Shown here: in pieces, positions 14,302-23,096 of the stretch
Layout: the number at the start of each line of letters is the position of its first letter
Position numbering within the stretch: the first letter of the stretch is position 1
Assembly: GCA_019247775.1 (NCBI GenBank)
Contig: JAFBAN010000182.1
Location: forward strand, 1-38,465
Direction: 5' to 3'
From: Chitinophagaceae bacterium
GTDB lineage: Bacteria; Bacteroidota; Bacteroidia; Chitinophagales; Chitinophagaceae
Length of the DNA stretch: 38,465 bases
Translations under genes and position numbers: made by a program
Notes under the pieces: model-generated
The model's input: only the letters and a program-made list of their open reading frames with translations
What the model was told of the DNA's origin: nothing
Database searches by the model: none

Positions 14302-15735
14302 ATGGCCAAAAACGCTGAATCTGTCTGGAGCAATTGTTTGAAGATTATCAAGGACATTGTAGAATGGCAACATTTCAAAACCTGGTTCGAGCCTATTAAC
14401 CCGGTGGAATTAAAAAGCAATGTTTTATTGATACAGGTGCCCAGCCAGTTCTTTTATGAGTATCTCGAAGAGCATTATGTAACACTGCTGGCCAAGACAT
14501 TGAAGCGTGAACTGGGTAAGGAAGCAAGGCTGGAATACAGGATCATGGTTGACAGTGGCAACACCAATGGCCGCACGGGATCTATGGATGTTCCTGCAAG
14601 CAACATGAAGACATACAATAACAACGAGATGAATTTTCCACTGGTGATCGACAATCCGGTGAAGAATCCCTTTGTTATTCCGGGTCTGAAGAAGATGCAG
14701 ATAGACCCGCAGCTGAACCACATGTATATTTTCGACTCTTTTATAGAAGGCGATTGCAACCGGGTAGCCCGCCGGGCCGGGAAGACCGTTGCAGAGAAGC
14801 CCGGAGCCAATTCCTTCAATCCGCTGGTGATCTATGGCGGCGTTGGACTGGGTAAAACCCATCTGGCACAGTCTATCGGCAACGACGTAAAACGTCTCCA
14901 TCCGGGCAAAGTGGTTTTATATGTAAGCAGCGAGAAGTTCATCAACCAGTTCCAGGACCATAGCCGCAACAATGCGATCAACGATTTCATCCATTTTTAT
15001 CAGCTGATCGATGTCCTGATCATCGATGATGTGCAGTTCTTTAGCCGGGCCGAAAAAAGCCAGGATGCATTCTTCGCGATCTTTAATCACCTGCACCAGA
15101 GCGGCAAGCAATTGGTATTGACTTCCGATAAACCGCCTAAAGACCTGGACGGTATGCAGGAACGGCTGCTCAGCCGGTTTCGCTGGGGCCTGAGTGCAGA
15201 CCTCCAGATACCTGACTACGAAACCCGTATCGAGATCCTGGAAAAGAAAATGAAGAATGACGGTCTCGATATGCCGAAGGAAGTAGTTAAATATGTGGCA
15301 TACAACATCAATACCAATGTTCGCGAACTGGAAGGCGCGCTGATCTCTCTGCTGGCCCAGTCATCCCTGAATAAAAAGGATATTGATGTTGAACTGGCCA
15401 AAAAAGTGCTGCGCAATTTTGTGAAGACCAGCAGTAAAGAGATCACTATCGACGCGATCCAGAAGATGGTGTGCGAATATTTTGATGTTTCGTACGATAA
15501 ACTGCTCCAGAAGACCCGCAAGCGAGAGATTGTACAGGCCAGGCAGATCACTATGTACCTGGCGAAAGCTTTTACCAAGAATTCATTGAAAACGATAGGT
15601 GAACATTTCGGCGGCCGGGATCATACCACCGTCATACATTCCTGTCAGACCGTGAAAGACCTGATGGATACCGACTCTATTTTCAGGGAGAACGTAATGG
15701 AGCTTACCCAGAAAGTACAATTGGCAGCGATGTAA
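14302..15735 (+). CDS. dnaA: chromosomal replication initiator DnaA
   Basis: The 477-residue protein has all four DnaA domains: the N-terminal interaction domain (residues 1-80), a variable linker (about 85-125), the AAA+ ATPase with Walker A GGVGLGKTH (179-187) and Walker B LIIDDVQ (239-245), and the DNA-binding domain with the signature GGRDHTTVIHS at 437-447. The arginine finger region LLSRFRWGL is present. It binds DnaA boxes at the origin and opens the DNA; ATP-bound DnaA is the active form. It stands alone here, without dnaN or other replication genes, as is common in Bacteroidota. A strong bidirectional terminator follows. Confidence 0.98.
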   Translation: MAKNAESVWSNCLKIIKDIVEWQHFKTWFEPINPVELKSNVLLIQVPSQFFYEYLEEHYVTLLAKTLKRELGKEARLEYRIMVDSGNTNGRTGSMDVPASNMKTYNNNEMNFPLVIDNPVKNPFVIPGLKKMQIDPQLNHMYIFDSFIEGDCNRVARRAGKTVAEKPGANSFNPLVIYGGVGLGKTHLAQSIGNDVKRLHPGKVVLYVSSEKFINQFQDHSRNNAINDFIHFYQLIDVLIIDDVQFFSRAEKSQDAFFAIFNHLHQSGKQLVLTSDKPPKDLDGMQERLLSRFRWGLSADLQIPDYETRIEILEKKMKNDGLDMPKEVVKYVAYNINTNVRELEGALISLLAQSSLNKKDIDVELAKKVLRNFVKTSSKEITIDAIQKMVCEYFDVSYDKLLQKTRKREIVQARQITMYLAKAFTKNSLKTIGEHFGGRDHTTVIHSCQTVKDLMDTDSIFRENVMELTQKVQLAAM

Positions 15736-15765
15736 AAATAAAAATGCCTGCATCCCAACCTATTT

Positions 15766-15791
15766 CAAACACCCGCTTCGGCGGGTGTTTG
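15766..15791. terminator. bidirectional terminator with TTCG loop
   Basis: CAAACACCCGC, TTCG, GCGGGTGTTTG: a perfect 11-bp stem closed by a UUCG tetraloop, between the convergent dnaA and acetyltransferase genes. No long T-run, but the stem is very stable. Confidence 0.85.
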
Positions 15792-15794
15792 CAT

Positions 15795-16292
15795 TCAGGG
15801 AGCCCAGTTCGGGCCCGCCAGCACTACTGAGGTGTGCTTCTGCCTCGCCGGAATCCGCCAGTATCGATCAAGCAGTCTGTCCTTATCTTCTTCCGGCAGC
15901 AATCTGAATCCGTGTTTACGGTAAAAACCGATTGCCCAGTCGGCAGCGGCCCAGGTACCGATCAGCACGGGCCCGGTTGCGACTGCAGTCAGGTGCAGCA
16001 GCAGTTTGGCGCCGATCCCTTTATTGCGTGATTCGGTTCGCACATAAGCGTGCCTGATCAGGGTAACATCCTGTTTGTGCTGGATACCCATAACCCCGAT
16101 AAGACTGTCATTCTCGAAATACCCCCAAAATTCTACCCCGTCGGCTATCTGGTTAGCAAGCTCGTCACCCGACATATAAGGCTCGTGCCAGCAATCGTCG
16201 GGAATAACGCCTTTGTAGGCGATAGCGGCGTCATTGATGATGTCGCGGATCTCATCGAAATGGGCCGGTTCACATTTTATCAGCATAAGCAT
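15795..16292 (-). CDS. GNAT-family N-acetyltransferase
   Basis: The 165-residue protein has the GNAT fold pattern: a beta strand and helix start (LIKCEPAHFDEIRDIINDA), a central strand (LIGVMGIQHKQDVTLIRHAYV) and the acetyl-CoA pyrophosphate loop R-N-K-G-I-G-A followed by a helix (KLLLHLTAVA), then IGFYRKHGF near the end. The acceptor substrate cannot be told from the sequence. Two ATGs lie two codons apart at the start (16292 and 16286); either may be used. Cytosolic. Confidence 0.88.
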   Translation of the reverse strand: MLMLIKCEPAHFDEIRDIINDAAIAYKGVIPDDCWHEPYMSGDELANQIADGVEFWGYFENDSLIGVMGIQHKQDVTLIRHAYVRTESRNKGIGAKLLLHLTAVATGPVLIGTWAAADWAIGFYRKHGFRLLPEEDKDRLLDRYWRIPARQKHTSVVLAGPNWAP

Positions 16293-16400
16293 CCGTTTAC
16301 GGTATCAAGTTATGACAAAAGGGGCGGCTGGGAATGCTAATGCGTTCTTACAATTGACGAACGCAGGAAGAAAGCGATACAATGACCGTAATTTTACCGT

Positions 16401-17162
16401 ATGGAATGGTTTGTAAGAGAAGGCTCAATAGTCAGGAAAATATGGGGCAAGGCAGATACGGTATTGTTCATCTTTGCCGGCGCCGCGGGGGAATTTGCCT
16501 TGAATAAAGCTGTAGACTGGTTGTATTTTACCGGTAAACTGCCGGCAGACCCTATCGGCCGTCTATTCTCCACGGTAGTCTATGCGCGGAAGATCATTTT
16601 TGCCCCGCTTGATAAAGCAAATACGACCATCGATCATATCAGGGGTATACATACTGCGGTTGAAGGTGCAAGAGGCAGACAGATACCCGATTGGGCTTAC
16701 CGCGATGTGCTGTATATGCTCATTCACTATTCTATCGCCTCGTTCGAGCTGCTGGACCGGAAGCTGTCGCATGCCGAAAAAGAGGAAGTATATGATGTGT
16801 TCTATCGTTTTGGGCGCCGCATGCAATTGAAGGAGTTACCTGTCGGCTATGAAGAATGGCTGAAAAGCTACGATCAGCATCTAAAAAACGACCTGACCAG
16901 GAGCGACCATACTACCGATCTGTTCAGGCAATACCGAAAGCACCTCGGTGCGGTCAGATACTATATATTACTGGAAGCACAGAAGAAATTAATGCCGGCG
17001 CCGGTAAAACAGCTGCTCGGTTTTGGAAAATCCCCCTTAATGGAATTGGCAGTACCGGTCTATAAAGCTGTCGCTTTTCTCCGGATGGATAAATTGATCC
17101 ATTTTATCCTGCTGCCGTCAGCCTATCGCAAACAGATCGCAGCCCTGAACATACCGCATTGA
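16401..17162 (+). CDS. MpaB-family (DUF2236) protein
   Basis: The 253-residue protein matches the oxygenase MpaB / DUF2236 family, whose known members (such as rubber oxygenase Lcp) use a b-type haem. Marks are an N-terminal WGKADTVLFIFAGAAGEFAL segment, RGIHTAVEGARG with a conserved His, and the helical block DVLYMLIHYSIASFELL. Haem binding and the reaction are inferred from the family only. The ATG at 16401 lies directly after GACCGTAATTTTACCGT, so TAATTTTA could be a -7 box only four bases from the start codon and the mRNA would be leaderless. The annotation as oxygenase should be read as family membership. Confidence 0.75.
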   Translation: MEWFVREGSIVRKIWGKADTVLFIFAGAAGEFALNKAVDWLYFTGKLPADPIGRLFSTVVYARKIIFAPLDKANTTIDHIRGIHTAVEGARGRQIPDWAYRDVLYMLIHYSIASFELLDRKLSHAEKEEVYDVFYRFGRRMQLKELPVGYEEWLKSYDQHLKNDLTRSDHTTDLFRQYRKHLGAVRYYILLEAQKKLMPAPVKQLLGFGKSPLMELAVPVYKAVAFLRMDKLIHFILLPSAYRKQIAALNIPH

Positions 17163-17184
17163 GCGTCTGCGGGCAGTCCGGCAC

Positions 17185-18381
17185 TTATATTCTTTCAGGC
17201 TCTGGCCGGTGAACTATTTTCCCATCCACCATAGTCATCTTAATATTGATCTCCCTGTCGAAAATAACCAGGTCTGCTTTCTTGCCTGTTTTTATTGACC
17301 CCTGCATCGCATCGATCTTCATTATCCGCGCGGGAGTTTCAGTGATCATCTGTATAGCATCTCCAAAAGAAATACCAGCTTGCAGTATCGTTCTTACCAG
17401 CCTGTCGGCGGTTGCCACACTGCCAGCGAAAGCGGTTCTGTCGGGCAGTTTGGCCACTCCATCTTCTACTATTACTTTCAGGCCGCTGTGGATATTGCCC
17501 AGCATGCTCTCACCTTCCGGCATACCCGCCGCGCGCATGGCATCTGTGATCAGCGCGGTATGCCCGGCGCCTTTGATCTTGTGGATGAGTTGCAGCAGCG
17601 GAACGGGTAGGTGCACGCCATCGGCTATGATCTCTACATCCATCTCGTCGAGCAGATAGGCAGATTCTATTACGCCGGCATAACGGAATGCATGACGACG
17701 CGTTACTCCTGACATAGCAGAGTAAAAATGCGTTGCCAGTGTATACCCGTTCTCAAAAGCTTCCAGCACTTCCTCATAGATCGCGTCCGTATGGGCTATG
17801 GCGGCTAGAACGCCTTTAGAATTGAGATACCTGCCAAAATCTATCGCCCCTTTTAATTCCGGGGCAGCGCTCCAACGCCTGATAAATGGATAAGCTTCCA
17901 AAATTTCGCTGTATTCTTCAGGATCAGGATCCCGGATATATTTTGCATCCTGGGCGCCCCTTTGGTTAAGGGCGAAATAAGGCCCTTCGAGGTGCATGCC
18001 GATAAAGGCAGCGCCGTTATTTGCTTTATCCGCCTGTTCATACGCCTTGAGCGTTGCGATCAGGTCTTCTTTTTCGCAGGTAAGGGTGGTCGGCAGCATT
18101 GCAGTAGTGCCGTGCTTTGCATGCAGTTCTGCGATCTTCAAAAATGCTTCCGGCGTCCCATCCATAAAATCATATCCGCCGCCCCCATGAACATGGATAT
18201 CGATAAAACCGGGGGAAATATAATTGCCTTCCACATTTATTTCTATCGCATCCGGGCATTCGATATCGCCTTCTGCGACAGCTGTAATTTGTTCGCCGGA
18301 AATCAATACACTGCCTTTTTCAAGGATGGCACCCGGCAGTATGACCTGTCCATTATAGATTTTTACATGTTGCGCGTTCAT
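17185..18381 (-). CDS. nagA: N-acetylglucosamine-6-phosphate deacetylase
   Basis: The 398-residue amidohydrolase removes the acetyl group from GlcNAc-6-phosphate to give GlcN-6-phosphate for NagB. Metal and catalytic residues are visible: H63 and H65 (DIHVHGGGG), E132 (HLEGPY), H197 (AIAHTDA), H218 (ATHFYSA) and D280 (LITDAMRAAG). The frame is open upstream to 18444, but I chose the ATG at 18381 because it gives the normal family start (VKIYNGQVILPG) and overlaps the stop codon of the permease gene by four bases (ATGA), a coupling typical for this operon. It is the last gene of the amino-sugar operon. Confidence 0.95.
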   Translation of the reverse strand: MNAQHVKIYNGQVILPGAILEKGSVLISGEQITAVAEGDIECPDAIEINVEGNYISPGFIDIHVHGGGGYDFMDGTPEAFLKIAELHAKHGTTAMLPTTLTCEKEDLIATLKAYEQADKANNGAAFIGMHLEGPYFALNQRGAQDAKYIRDPDPEEYSEILEAYPFIRRWSAAPELKGAIDFGRYLNSKGVLAAIAHTDAIYEEVLEAFENGYTLATHFYSAMSGVTRRHAFRYAGVIESAYLLDEMDVEIIADGVHLPVPLLQLIHKIKGAGHTALITDAMRAAGMPEGESMLGNIHSGLKVIVEDGVAKLPDRTAFAGSVATADRLVRTILQAGISFGDAIQMITETPARIMKIDAMQGSIKTGKKADLVIFDREINIKMTMVDGKIVHRPEPERI

Positions 18382-19700
18382 GCTGCGGTCCATTTTCGTA
18401 TCCGGTGGCCTTTTATGGCGTAAAATACAAGGTACAGATAACACGGGAAGAGTACCCAGTAGGCCATCCGTACATTGAACATATCAGCGAGCCAGCCATA
18501 GATCAGAGGCAGGATGGCATTGCCGCAAAGGCCCATGATCATGACGGATGCACCCAGTTTTGTAAATCGGCCGAGACCATCCAATGCAAGCGGCCAGATA
18601 CCCGCCCATACCAGTGAGTTGGCAAGCCCGAGCAATACCACAAACCAAATGGAAATATCTGCGGTATGTCCCAGCAGCTGCACCTCGCCTTTGGTGTAAA
18701 TGATCAACAGTGTCAGCAAGCTGCCTAACAAAGTGCAGGCCCGCAAAGCATTAACCTGGCTTACCAGCCTGGGGATGGTTATGATGCCGATGATATAGCC
18801 GCAAATGGTAGCGGCCAGGGTATAAGACGGGAAGATCTTTGCTTCCATCAAGGGTATACCCATTGAATTAGCATAACCGATGATGGTATCGATCGCTATC
18901 ACCTGTGTGCCCACATGCAGGAAAATAGCAATGGCGCCCAATATCAGATGCGGAAAAGCAAGAATACTTGTACGCCCCTGATTGGCTGCAGCCAGTTCCG
19001 CTGTCTCGTTTTCGGTATTGATCTCGGGAAGCGGAGAATAACGTACCAATAGCCCCAGCACAAACAACACGCTGCCTACGCAAACATAGGGGACAATTAC
19101 CCGCCGCACCAATTCGTCCAGCGCTCCGGCTTTTTGGGCAGGATCCATATGCGCAAGCTGTGCAAACAGACTGGTGTCTGTCGCTTTCAAGATCACTGCA
19201 GCAAAGATCAGTGGCGCCAGGATGCCAGCTCCTTTGTTGAATATTCCCATGATGCTGATCCGCTGGGCAGCGCTTTCTTTCGGGCCGAGCACGGTGATAT
19301 AGGGATTGGCCGCGGTCTGCAGCACGGCCAGGCCTGCGCCGATCGTGAATAGTCCGAGCAGAAATATCCCATAAGTACGGGTCAATGCAGCCGGAACGAA
19401 AATAAATGCGCCCAGGGCCATTATCCAGAAACCCGCCATCATTCCTTTTTTAAATCCGGTCCGTTTCAATAGGAAAGCAGCAGGAACAGACATGATAAAA
19501 TAAGAAATGTAGAATGCGAACGTTACCAGATATGCCTTAAAATGGCTGAGCTCACAGGCGACCTTAAAGTAGGGAATAAGGATTGCGTTCACCCAGGATA
19601 CGAATCCGAAAATGAAGAAAAGTGTGCCTATAATTAAAATAGAGATCCGTGTTTGTTTTCTGGTAAGCGCGTTCACTTCTATAACACCGGGCTGTGGCAT
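18378..19700 (-). CDS. FucP-family sugar MFS transporter, probable N-acetylglucosamine permease
   Basis: The 440-residue protein has about twelve membrane helices and the FucP/GluP pattern, including SWVNAILIPYFK in helix 1, FAFYISYFIMSVPAAFL, GAGLAVLQTAANPYITVLG and the second-half SLVWAGIWPLALDGLG. FucP proteins are proton symporters in the inner membrane. The neighbouring nagB and nagA genes make N-acetylglucosamine (the NagP role) the best guess, though a related free sugar is possible. It lies 63 bp after nagB and overlaps nagA by four bases. Confidence 0.88.
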   Translation of the reverse strand: MPQPGVIEVNALTRKQTRISILIIGTLFFIFGFVSWVNAILIPYFKVACELSHFKAYLVTFAFYISYFIMSVPAAFLLKRTGFKKGMMAGFWIMALGAFIFVPAALTRTYGIFLLGLFTIGAGLAVLQTAANPYITVLGPKESAAQRISIMGIFNKGAGILAPLIFAAVILKATDTSLFAQLAHMDPAQKAGALDELVRRVIVPYVCVGSVLFVLGLLVRYSPLPEINTENETAELAAANQGRTSILAFPHLILGAIAIFLHVGTQVIAIDTIIGYANSMGIPLMEAKIFPSYTLAATICGYIIGIITIPRLVSQVNALRACTLLGSLLTLLIIYTKGEVQLLGHTADISIWFVVLLGLANSLVWAGIWPLALDGLGRFTKLGASVMIMGLCGNAILPLIYGWLADMFNVRMAYWVLFPCYLYLVFYAIKGHRIRKWTAA

Positions 19701-19763
19701 TTCCGAAATTTTTATTGTTGATGCTTATGGTACAGCTTTATCAAATCGTCTGCTTAAATAATT

Positions 19764-20549
19764 TCAGATCTGCACAGCTTCCACACGAGTCTGCGGAGAC
19801 AGCAATCTGGCCGACTGTTCATCCAGGTAATACGAGCAGTGGGAATGTTGTCGGAGTATGCTTGCCGGAACCTGTTCGCTCACCGGCCCTTCCAGACTAT
19901 TTTTTACCGCTTCTGCTTTACGCATATCAGGTACCGAGCAGATGATCTGTTCCGATCTCAGTATTTGCCTGATGGACATGCTGATCGCCTTAGTTGGCAC
20001 TGCGTCCATCGAGGCGAACCATCCCTCTCCCATCTGTTGCTTTCTGCAGGCATCATCAAGCGATACAATGATATATGGATCGTCGGTGCTGAAGTCCGCC
20101 GGCGGATCATTGAAAGCCAGATGACCATTCTCGCCGATACCAACAAGGGCTATATCAACGGGATGGGCCGCAATCAGCGTTGCCAGTCTTTTGCATTCGG
20201 CCACCGGATCAAGTTCGGCATCGATCAGATGAACCGCTTTCAGGGGCGACACTTTATCAATAAATCTTTCTTTCAGGTACCTGCGGAAACTCGCCCCGGA
20301 ACTGATGGGCAAGCCAATGTATTCATCGAGATGGAACATGACCACTTTCCCCCAGTCGATGGGCTCGGCAGTAAGCTGCTTCAGGGTCTCGAACTGGCTG
20401 GTGCCTGTTGCCAGGATAATTGTGGCGGTACCGTTTTCGTCAATTGCATTCCTTATGCCATTTGCGGCCGCTTTGCCGGCCGCTATTCCCATAGTACCAG
20501 GATCCGGGGCAATAAAAACAATGCGTTTTCCCAAGTCAGCTGCTTTCAT
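19764..20549 (-). CDS. nagB: glucosamine-6-phosphate deaminase
   Basis: The 261-residue enzyme converts GlcN-6-phosphate to fructose-6-phosphate and ammonia. The length fits the family (E. coli 266). Visible marks are the phosphate-binding loop LATGTSQFETL (residues 46-56), FHLDEYIGL with catalytic D75, and GIGENGHLAFNDP with E140, H143 and D148. Its start overlaps the end of the nagX-like gene by four bases. The product links amino sugars to glycolysis. Confidence 0.95.
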   Translation of the reverse strand: MKAADLGKRIVFIAPDPGTMGIAAGKAAANGIRNAIDENGTATIILATGTSQFETLKQLTAEPIDWGKVVMFHLDEYIGLPISSGASFRRYLKERFIDKVSPLKAVHLIDAELDPVAECKRLATLIAAHPVDIALVGIGENGHLAFNDPPADFSTDDPYIIVSLDDACRKQQMGEGWFASMDAVPTKAISMSIRQILRSEQIICSVPDMRKAEAVKNSLEGPVSEQVPASILRQHSHCSYYLDEQSARLLSPQTRVEAVQI

Positions 20550-21691
20550 ACCCGTAAAAATATTTTTTTCTTATAAAGGAGGTCCAGAAAAAGCCATTTG
20601 ATCAATACCATACAGATGGCCACGACAACGGCATTATAAGGCGAGCCTATCCAATCGCTAAGCCATTGGAAAAAACCTTTCGTAGTATAATTCCAGTTAA
20701 TGAATTTTCCCGAGATATAGATCAGGATGGAATTCATTCCAATCACTTTAAAAAAGAACGCCCATTTTTTGTAGCCCTTTACGTCAATGATATAGTAGAA
20801 CGCAGCTAGCAGCAGCAGGCTCCACCCTGTGGTGAGCATTACAAAGGAACTCGACCACATGTTTTTATTGATGGGAAAATCGTAATTCCAAACCATAGCG
20901 ATCACCAGAGAAGCTATGCCGGCTGCTCCCATTATTACCGTTTTTTTTCTGCCGCCAACGGCGTCACGCTGGAGAAAGATGCCCGTGATGATGCCCGACA
21001 GCGCTGTAGCGATCGCCGGAATATTGTTGAAGAACCCTACCGTATCGTGTATGCCCAGAGAAAGTTTGCCAGGCAATATCGTGCGGTCTATATAGGAGGC
21101 AAAGTTTCCCTGCATGCTCAGATCACCGGCCGGAAAGCCCGGCGCAGCTGTGAATTTAAGGATCAGCCAATAACCGATAAGCAGTCCTGCAAACCAGACG
21201 AAGAGCATCCGCTCTTTTGCATAGAGGTAAATAAAATTCGCCAGCATATAGGCGATACCGATCCGTCCCAATACACTCGAAAAACGGATCTCGGAAAGCG
21301 GCCGCAACTGAAGCCCGTTGTTGTAAACGATACCCAGAAGAATAAGTATCAATCCTCTTTTTGTCACACGCAGCACCAGCTTCCGCCTGCTCTCGCCCTG
21401 TGACAGTGAGCGTCCGACGGAATAAGGTGTTGATACCCCGGAAAGAAAAAGGAATAAGGGAAATATCAGGTCGTATACATGAAAGCCATTCCATGCCGGA
21501 TGCGTGAACTGATCGGAAAGTCCCAGCCAGAATGGAGATCCTGTTGCTTTTGCGAGTCCATGAAAGATATCTTCCGCACCCATGATCCAGATCATGTCGA
21601 AACCTCTCAATGCATCCAGTGAATATAGCCGTCTGCTCGTTGCGTTTTCAACTGCCGTGCTGCTAGTTCTGGGTGTCGTTCTCGCCTTCAT
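20546..21691 (-). CDS. nagX: NagX-like membrane transacetylase (DUF5009 / HGSNAT-related)
   Basis: The 381-residue membrane protein has about ten helices and begins, after a short polar tail, with the family motif LYSLDALRGFDMIWIMG. FPLFLFLSGVSTPYSVGRSL and LGRIGIAYMLANFIYLY are also typical of the NagX / heparan-alpha-glucosaminide N-acetyltransferase-related group (acetyl transfer across the membrane). Genes of this type lie in N-acetylglucosamine clusters of Shewanella and Bacteroidota; the exact reaction is unproven. It starts two bases after the upstream oxidoreductase gene ends and overlaps nagB by four, so it is firmly in the operon. Confidence 0.85.
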   Translation of the reverse strand: MKARTTPRTSSTAVENATSRRLYSLDALRGFDMIWIMGAEDIFHGLAKATGSPFWLGLSDQFTHPAWNGFHVYDLIFPLFLFLSGVSTPYSVGRSLSQGESRRKLVLRVTKRGLILILLGIVYNNGLQLRPLSEIRFSSVLGRIGIAYMLANFIYLYAKERMLFVWFAGLLIGYWLILKFTAAPGFPAGDLSMQGNFASYIDRTILPGKLSLGIHDTVGFFNNIPAIATALSGIITGIFLQRDAVGGRKKTVIMGAAGIASLVIAMVWNYDFPINKNMWSSSFVMLTTGWSLLLLAAFYYIIDVKGYKKWAFFFKVIGMNSILIYISGKFINWNYTTKGFFQWLSDWIGSPYNAVVVAICMVLIKWLFLDLLYKKKIFLRV

Positions 21692-21693
21692 AG

Positions 21694-23037
21694 TCAGATT
21701 TTAGGTTCCCAGCCGGGTTGATACTCTCTGCTCCAGTATTTCATTGCAAGCTGATCGTTCAGGATATGCCCATTTTGGGGATCGATATGCAGGGTATGCC
21801 CTGAGCGTAACGAAATATTGCCCAGCTGCACCAGCAATGTACTCTGGTGGCCGCTCGTTATATCCGAAGCAAGCGGTGTTCCTTTCCTGATACCGTCAAA
21901 AAAGTTCTGAATATGATACGCATCCAGTTCCTGCGCGGGCGAAGTAAGATTTCGCGCATCGATCGGGCGCTCGTTCTTCACTTCCTTCACCAGCACATTT
22001 TTCAGGTCGTGTATCTTGTAGGAATTGCCGCTTTCGATCGTAAGCGTACCGTTTTCGCCATAAAAGCTGACACCCGTGCTTTGTCCTTCTACGTTCTTTC
22101 CATTGCAGCTTCTTCCCTCCCAGGTTAGCAGGGACTTGTTAGGAAACTCAACATTGATCACCTGCGTATCGGGCGTTTCCCAATCGTCCTGGTAACGGTA
22201 TCTTCCTCCGGTAGAGCTTACGCTGACAGGGTAGTCTACACCCAGCCCCCAGCGGGCCAGGTCTACCATATGCGTACCGTTATTAAGTGCTTCGCCGGTT
22301 CCCCAGTTCCAGAACCAGTGCCAATTATAGTGTATGAGGTTATCGTGATAAGGCTTTCTCGGCGCAGGGCCTTGCCAGAGATCATAATTAAGCCAGGCCG
22401 GCACTGGTACTTCTTTTCCTATTCCGATAGAGGGACGATTATTGGTATACCAGGTCTTCGCAAAGTAAGGCCGGCCGATAACACCAGCATGCAGTTCTGC
22501 AATGGCAGCGCTTACATTTGGCCATGAACGGCGTTGATTGCCCATCTGCAGAACGCGCTTGTATTTGGCTGCGGCTTTTACAACCATTTCGCCCTCGTTC
22601 GGGTTGTGACTGCAGGGCTTCTCGAGGTATACATGTTTGCCTGCAGCACAGGCCAGCAATGCCGCCGGTGCATGCCAGTGATCGGGGGCAGTAACGATGA
22701 GTGCATCGACATCTTTGTCCTCCAGGGCTTTTCTGAAATCCGGTGTTGCTATAGGCTTCTTCTGCTGGATTTTTTCAACCGCCCCAATGCAGTTGTCTGC
22801 CGCGCGAGAATCAACATCGCATACATGCAATACCTCGCAGTTCTTCTGTGCAGCGAAATTGGTAGCAACAGCCAGGCCCCTGCTGTTTACGCCCATGGAC
22901 GCAACAAGAAGCCGTTCGTTGGCGCCGATAATGTTCTTATAGCTGCGCGCGCTGAAGGCGGGCAGCAATCCGCCCAAAGAGTAAGCCGCAATGCCGGTGG
23001 AGGTCTTTCTGATAAATTCTCTGCGGGTGCGATCCAT
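21694..23037 (-). CDS. Tat-exported Gfo/Idh/MocA-family oxidoreductase 1
   Basis: The 447-residue protein carries a twin-arginine signal (MDRTRREFIRKTSTG, R5/R6, then a hydrophobic Ala/Gly-rich stretch to about 31). The mature part has a Rossmann NAD(P)-binding fold and the sugar-oxidoreductase signature YLEKPCSHNPNEGE, with the Lys of EKP as in the family. WHWFWNWGTGEALNNGTHMVDLARW and a C-terminal TSGHQSTLLVQLGNISLR complete it. Some relatives are GH109 glycosidases, which use NAD+ for retaining hydrolysis, so an N-acetylhexosaminidase is an alternative. Tat export with cofactor suits a folded NAD enzyme in the periplasm. It is upstream of the nag genes. Confidence 0.83.
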   Translation of the reverse strand: MDRTRREFIRKTSTGIAAYSLGGLLPAFSARSYKNIIGANERLLVASMGVNSRGLAVATNFAAQKNCEVLHVCDVDSRAADNCIGAVEKIQQKKPIATPDFRKALEDKDVDALIVTAPDHWHAPAALLACAAGKHVYLEKPCSHNPNEGEMVVKAAAKYKRVLQMGNQRRSWPNVSAAIAELHAGVIGRPYFAKTWYTNNRPSIGIGKEVPVPAWLNYDLWQGPAPRKPYHDNLIHYNWHWFWNWGTGEALNNGTHMVDLARWGLGVDYPVSVSSTGGRYRYQDDWETPDTQVINVEFPNKSLLTWEGRSCNGKNVEGQSTGVSFYGENGTLTIESGNSYKIHDLKNVLVKEVKNERPIDARNLTSPAQELDAYHIQNFFDGIRKGTPLASDITSGHQSTLLVQLGNISLRSGHTLHIDPQNGHILNDQLAMKYWSREYQPGWEPKI

Positions 23038-23096
23038 ATGAGAAATTTTTGAGTTTAAATCGAACGCAATTATCCTTTGCTATAATTAGCTAATAA

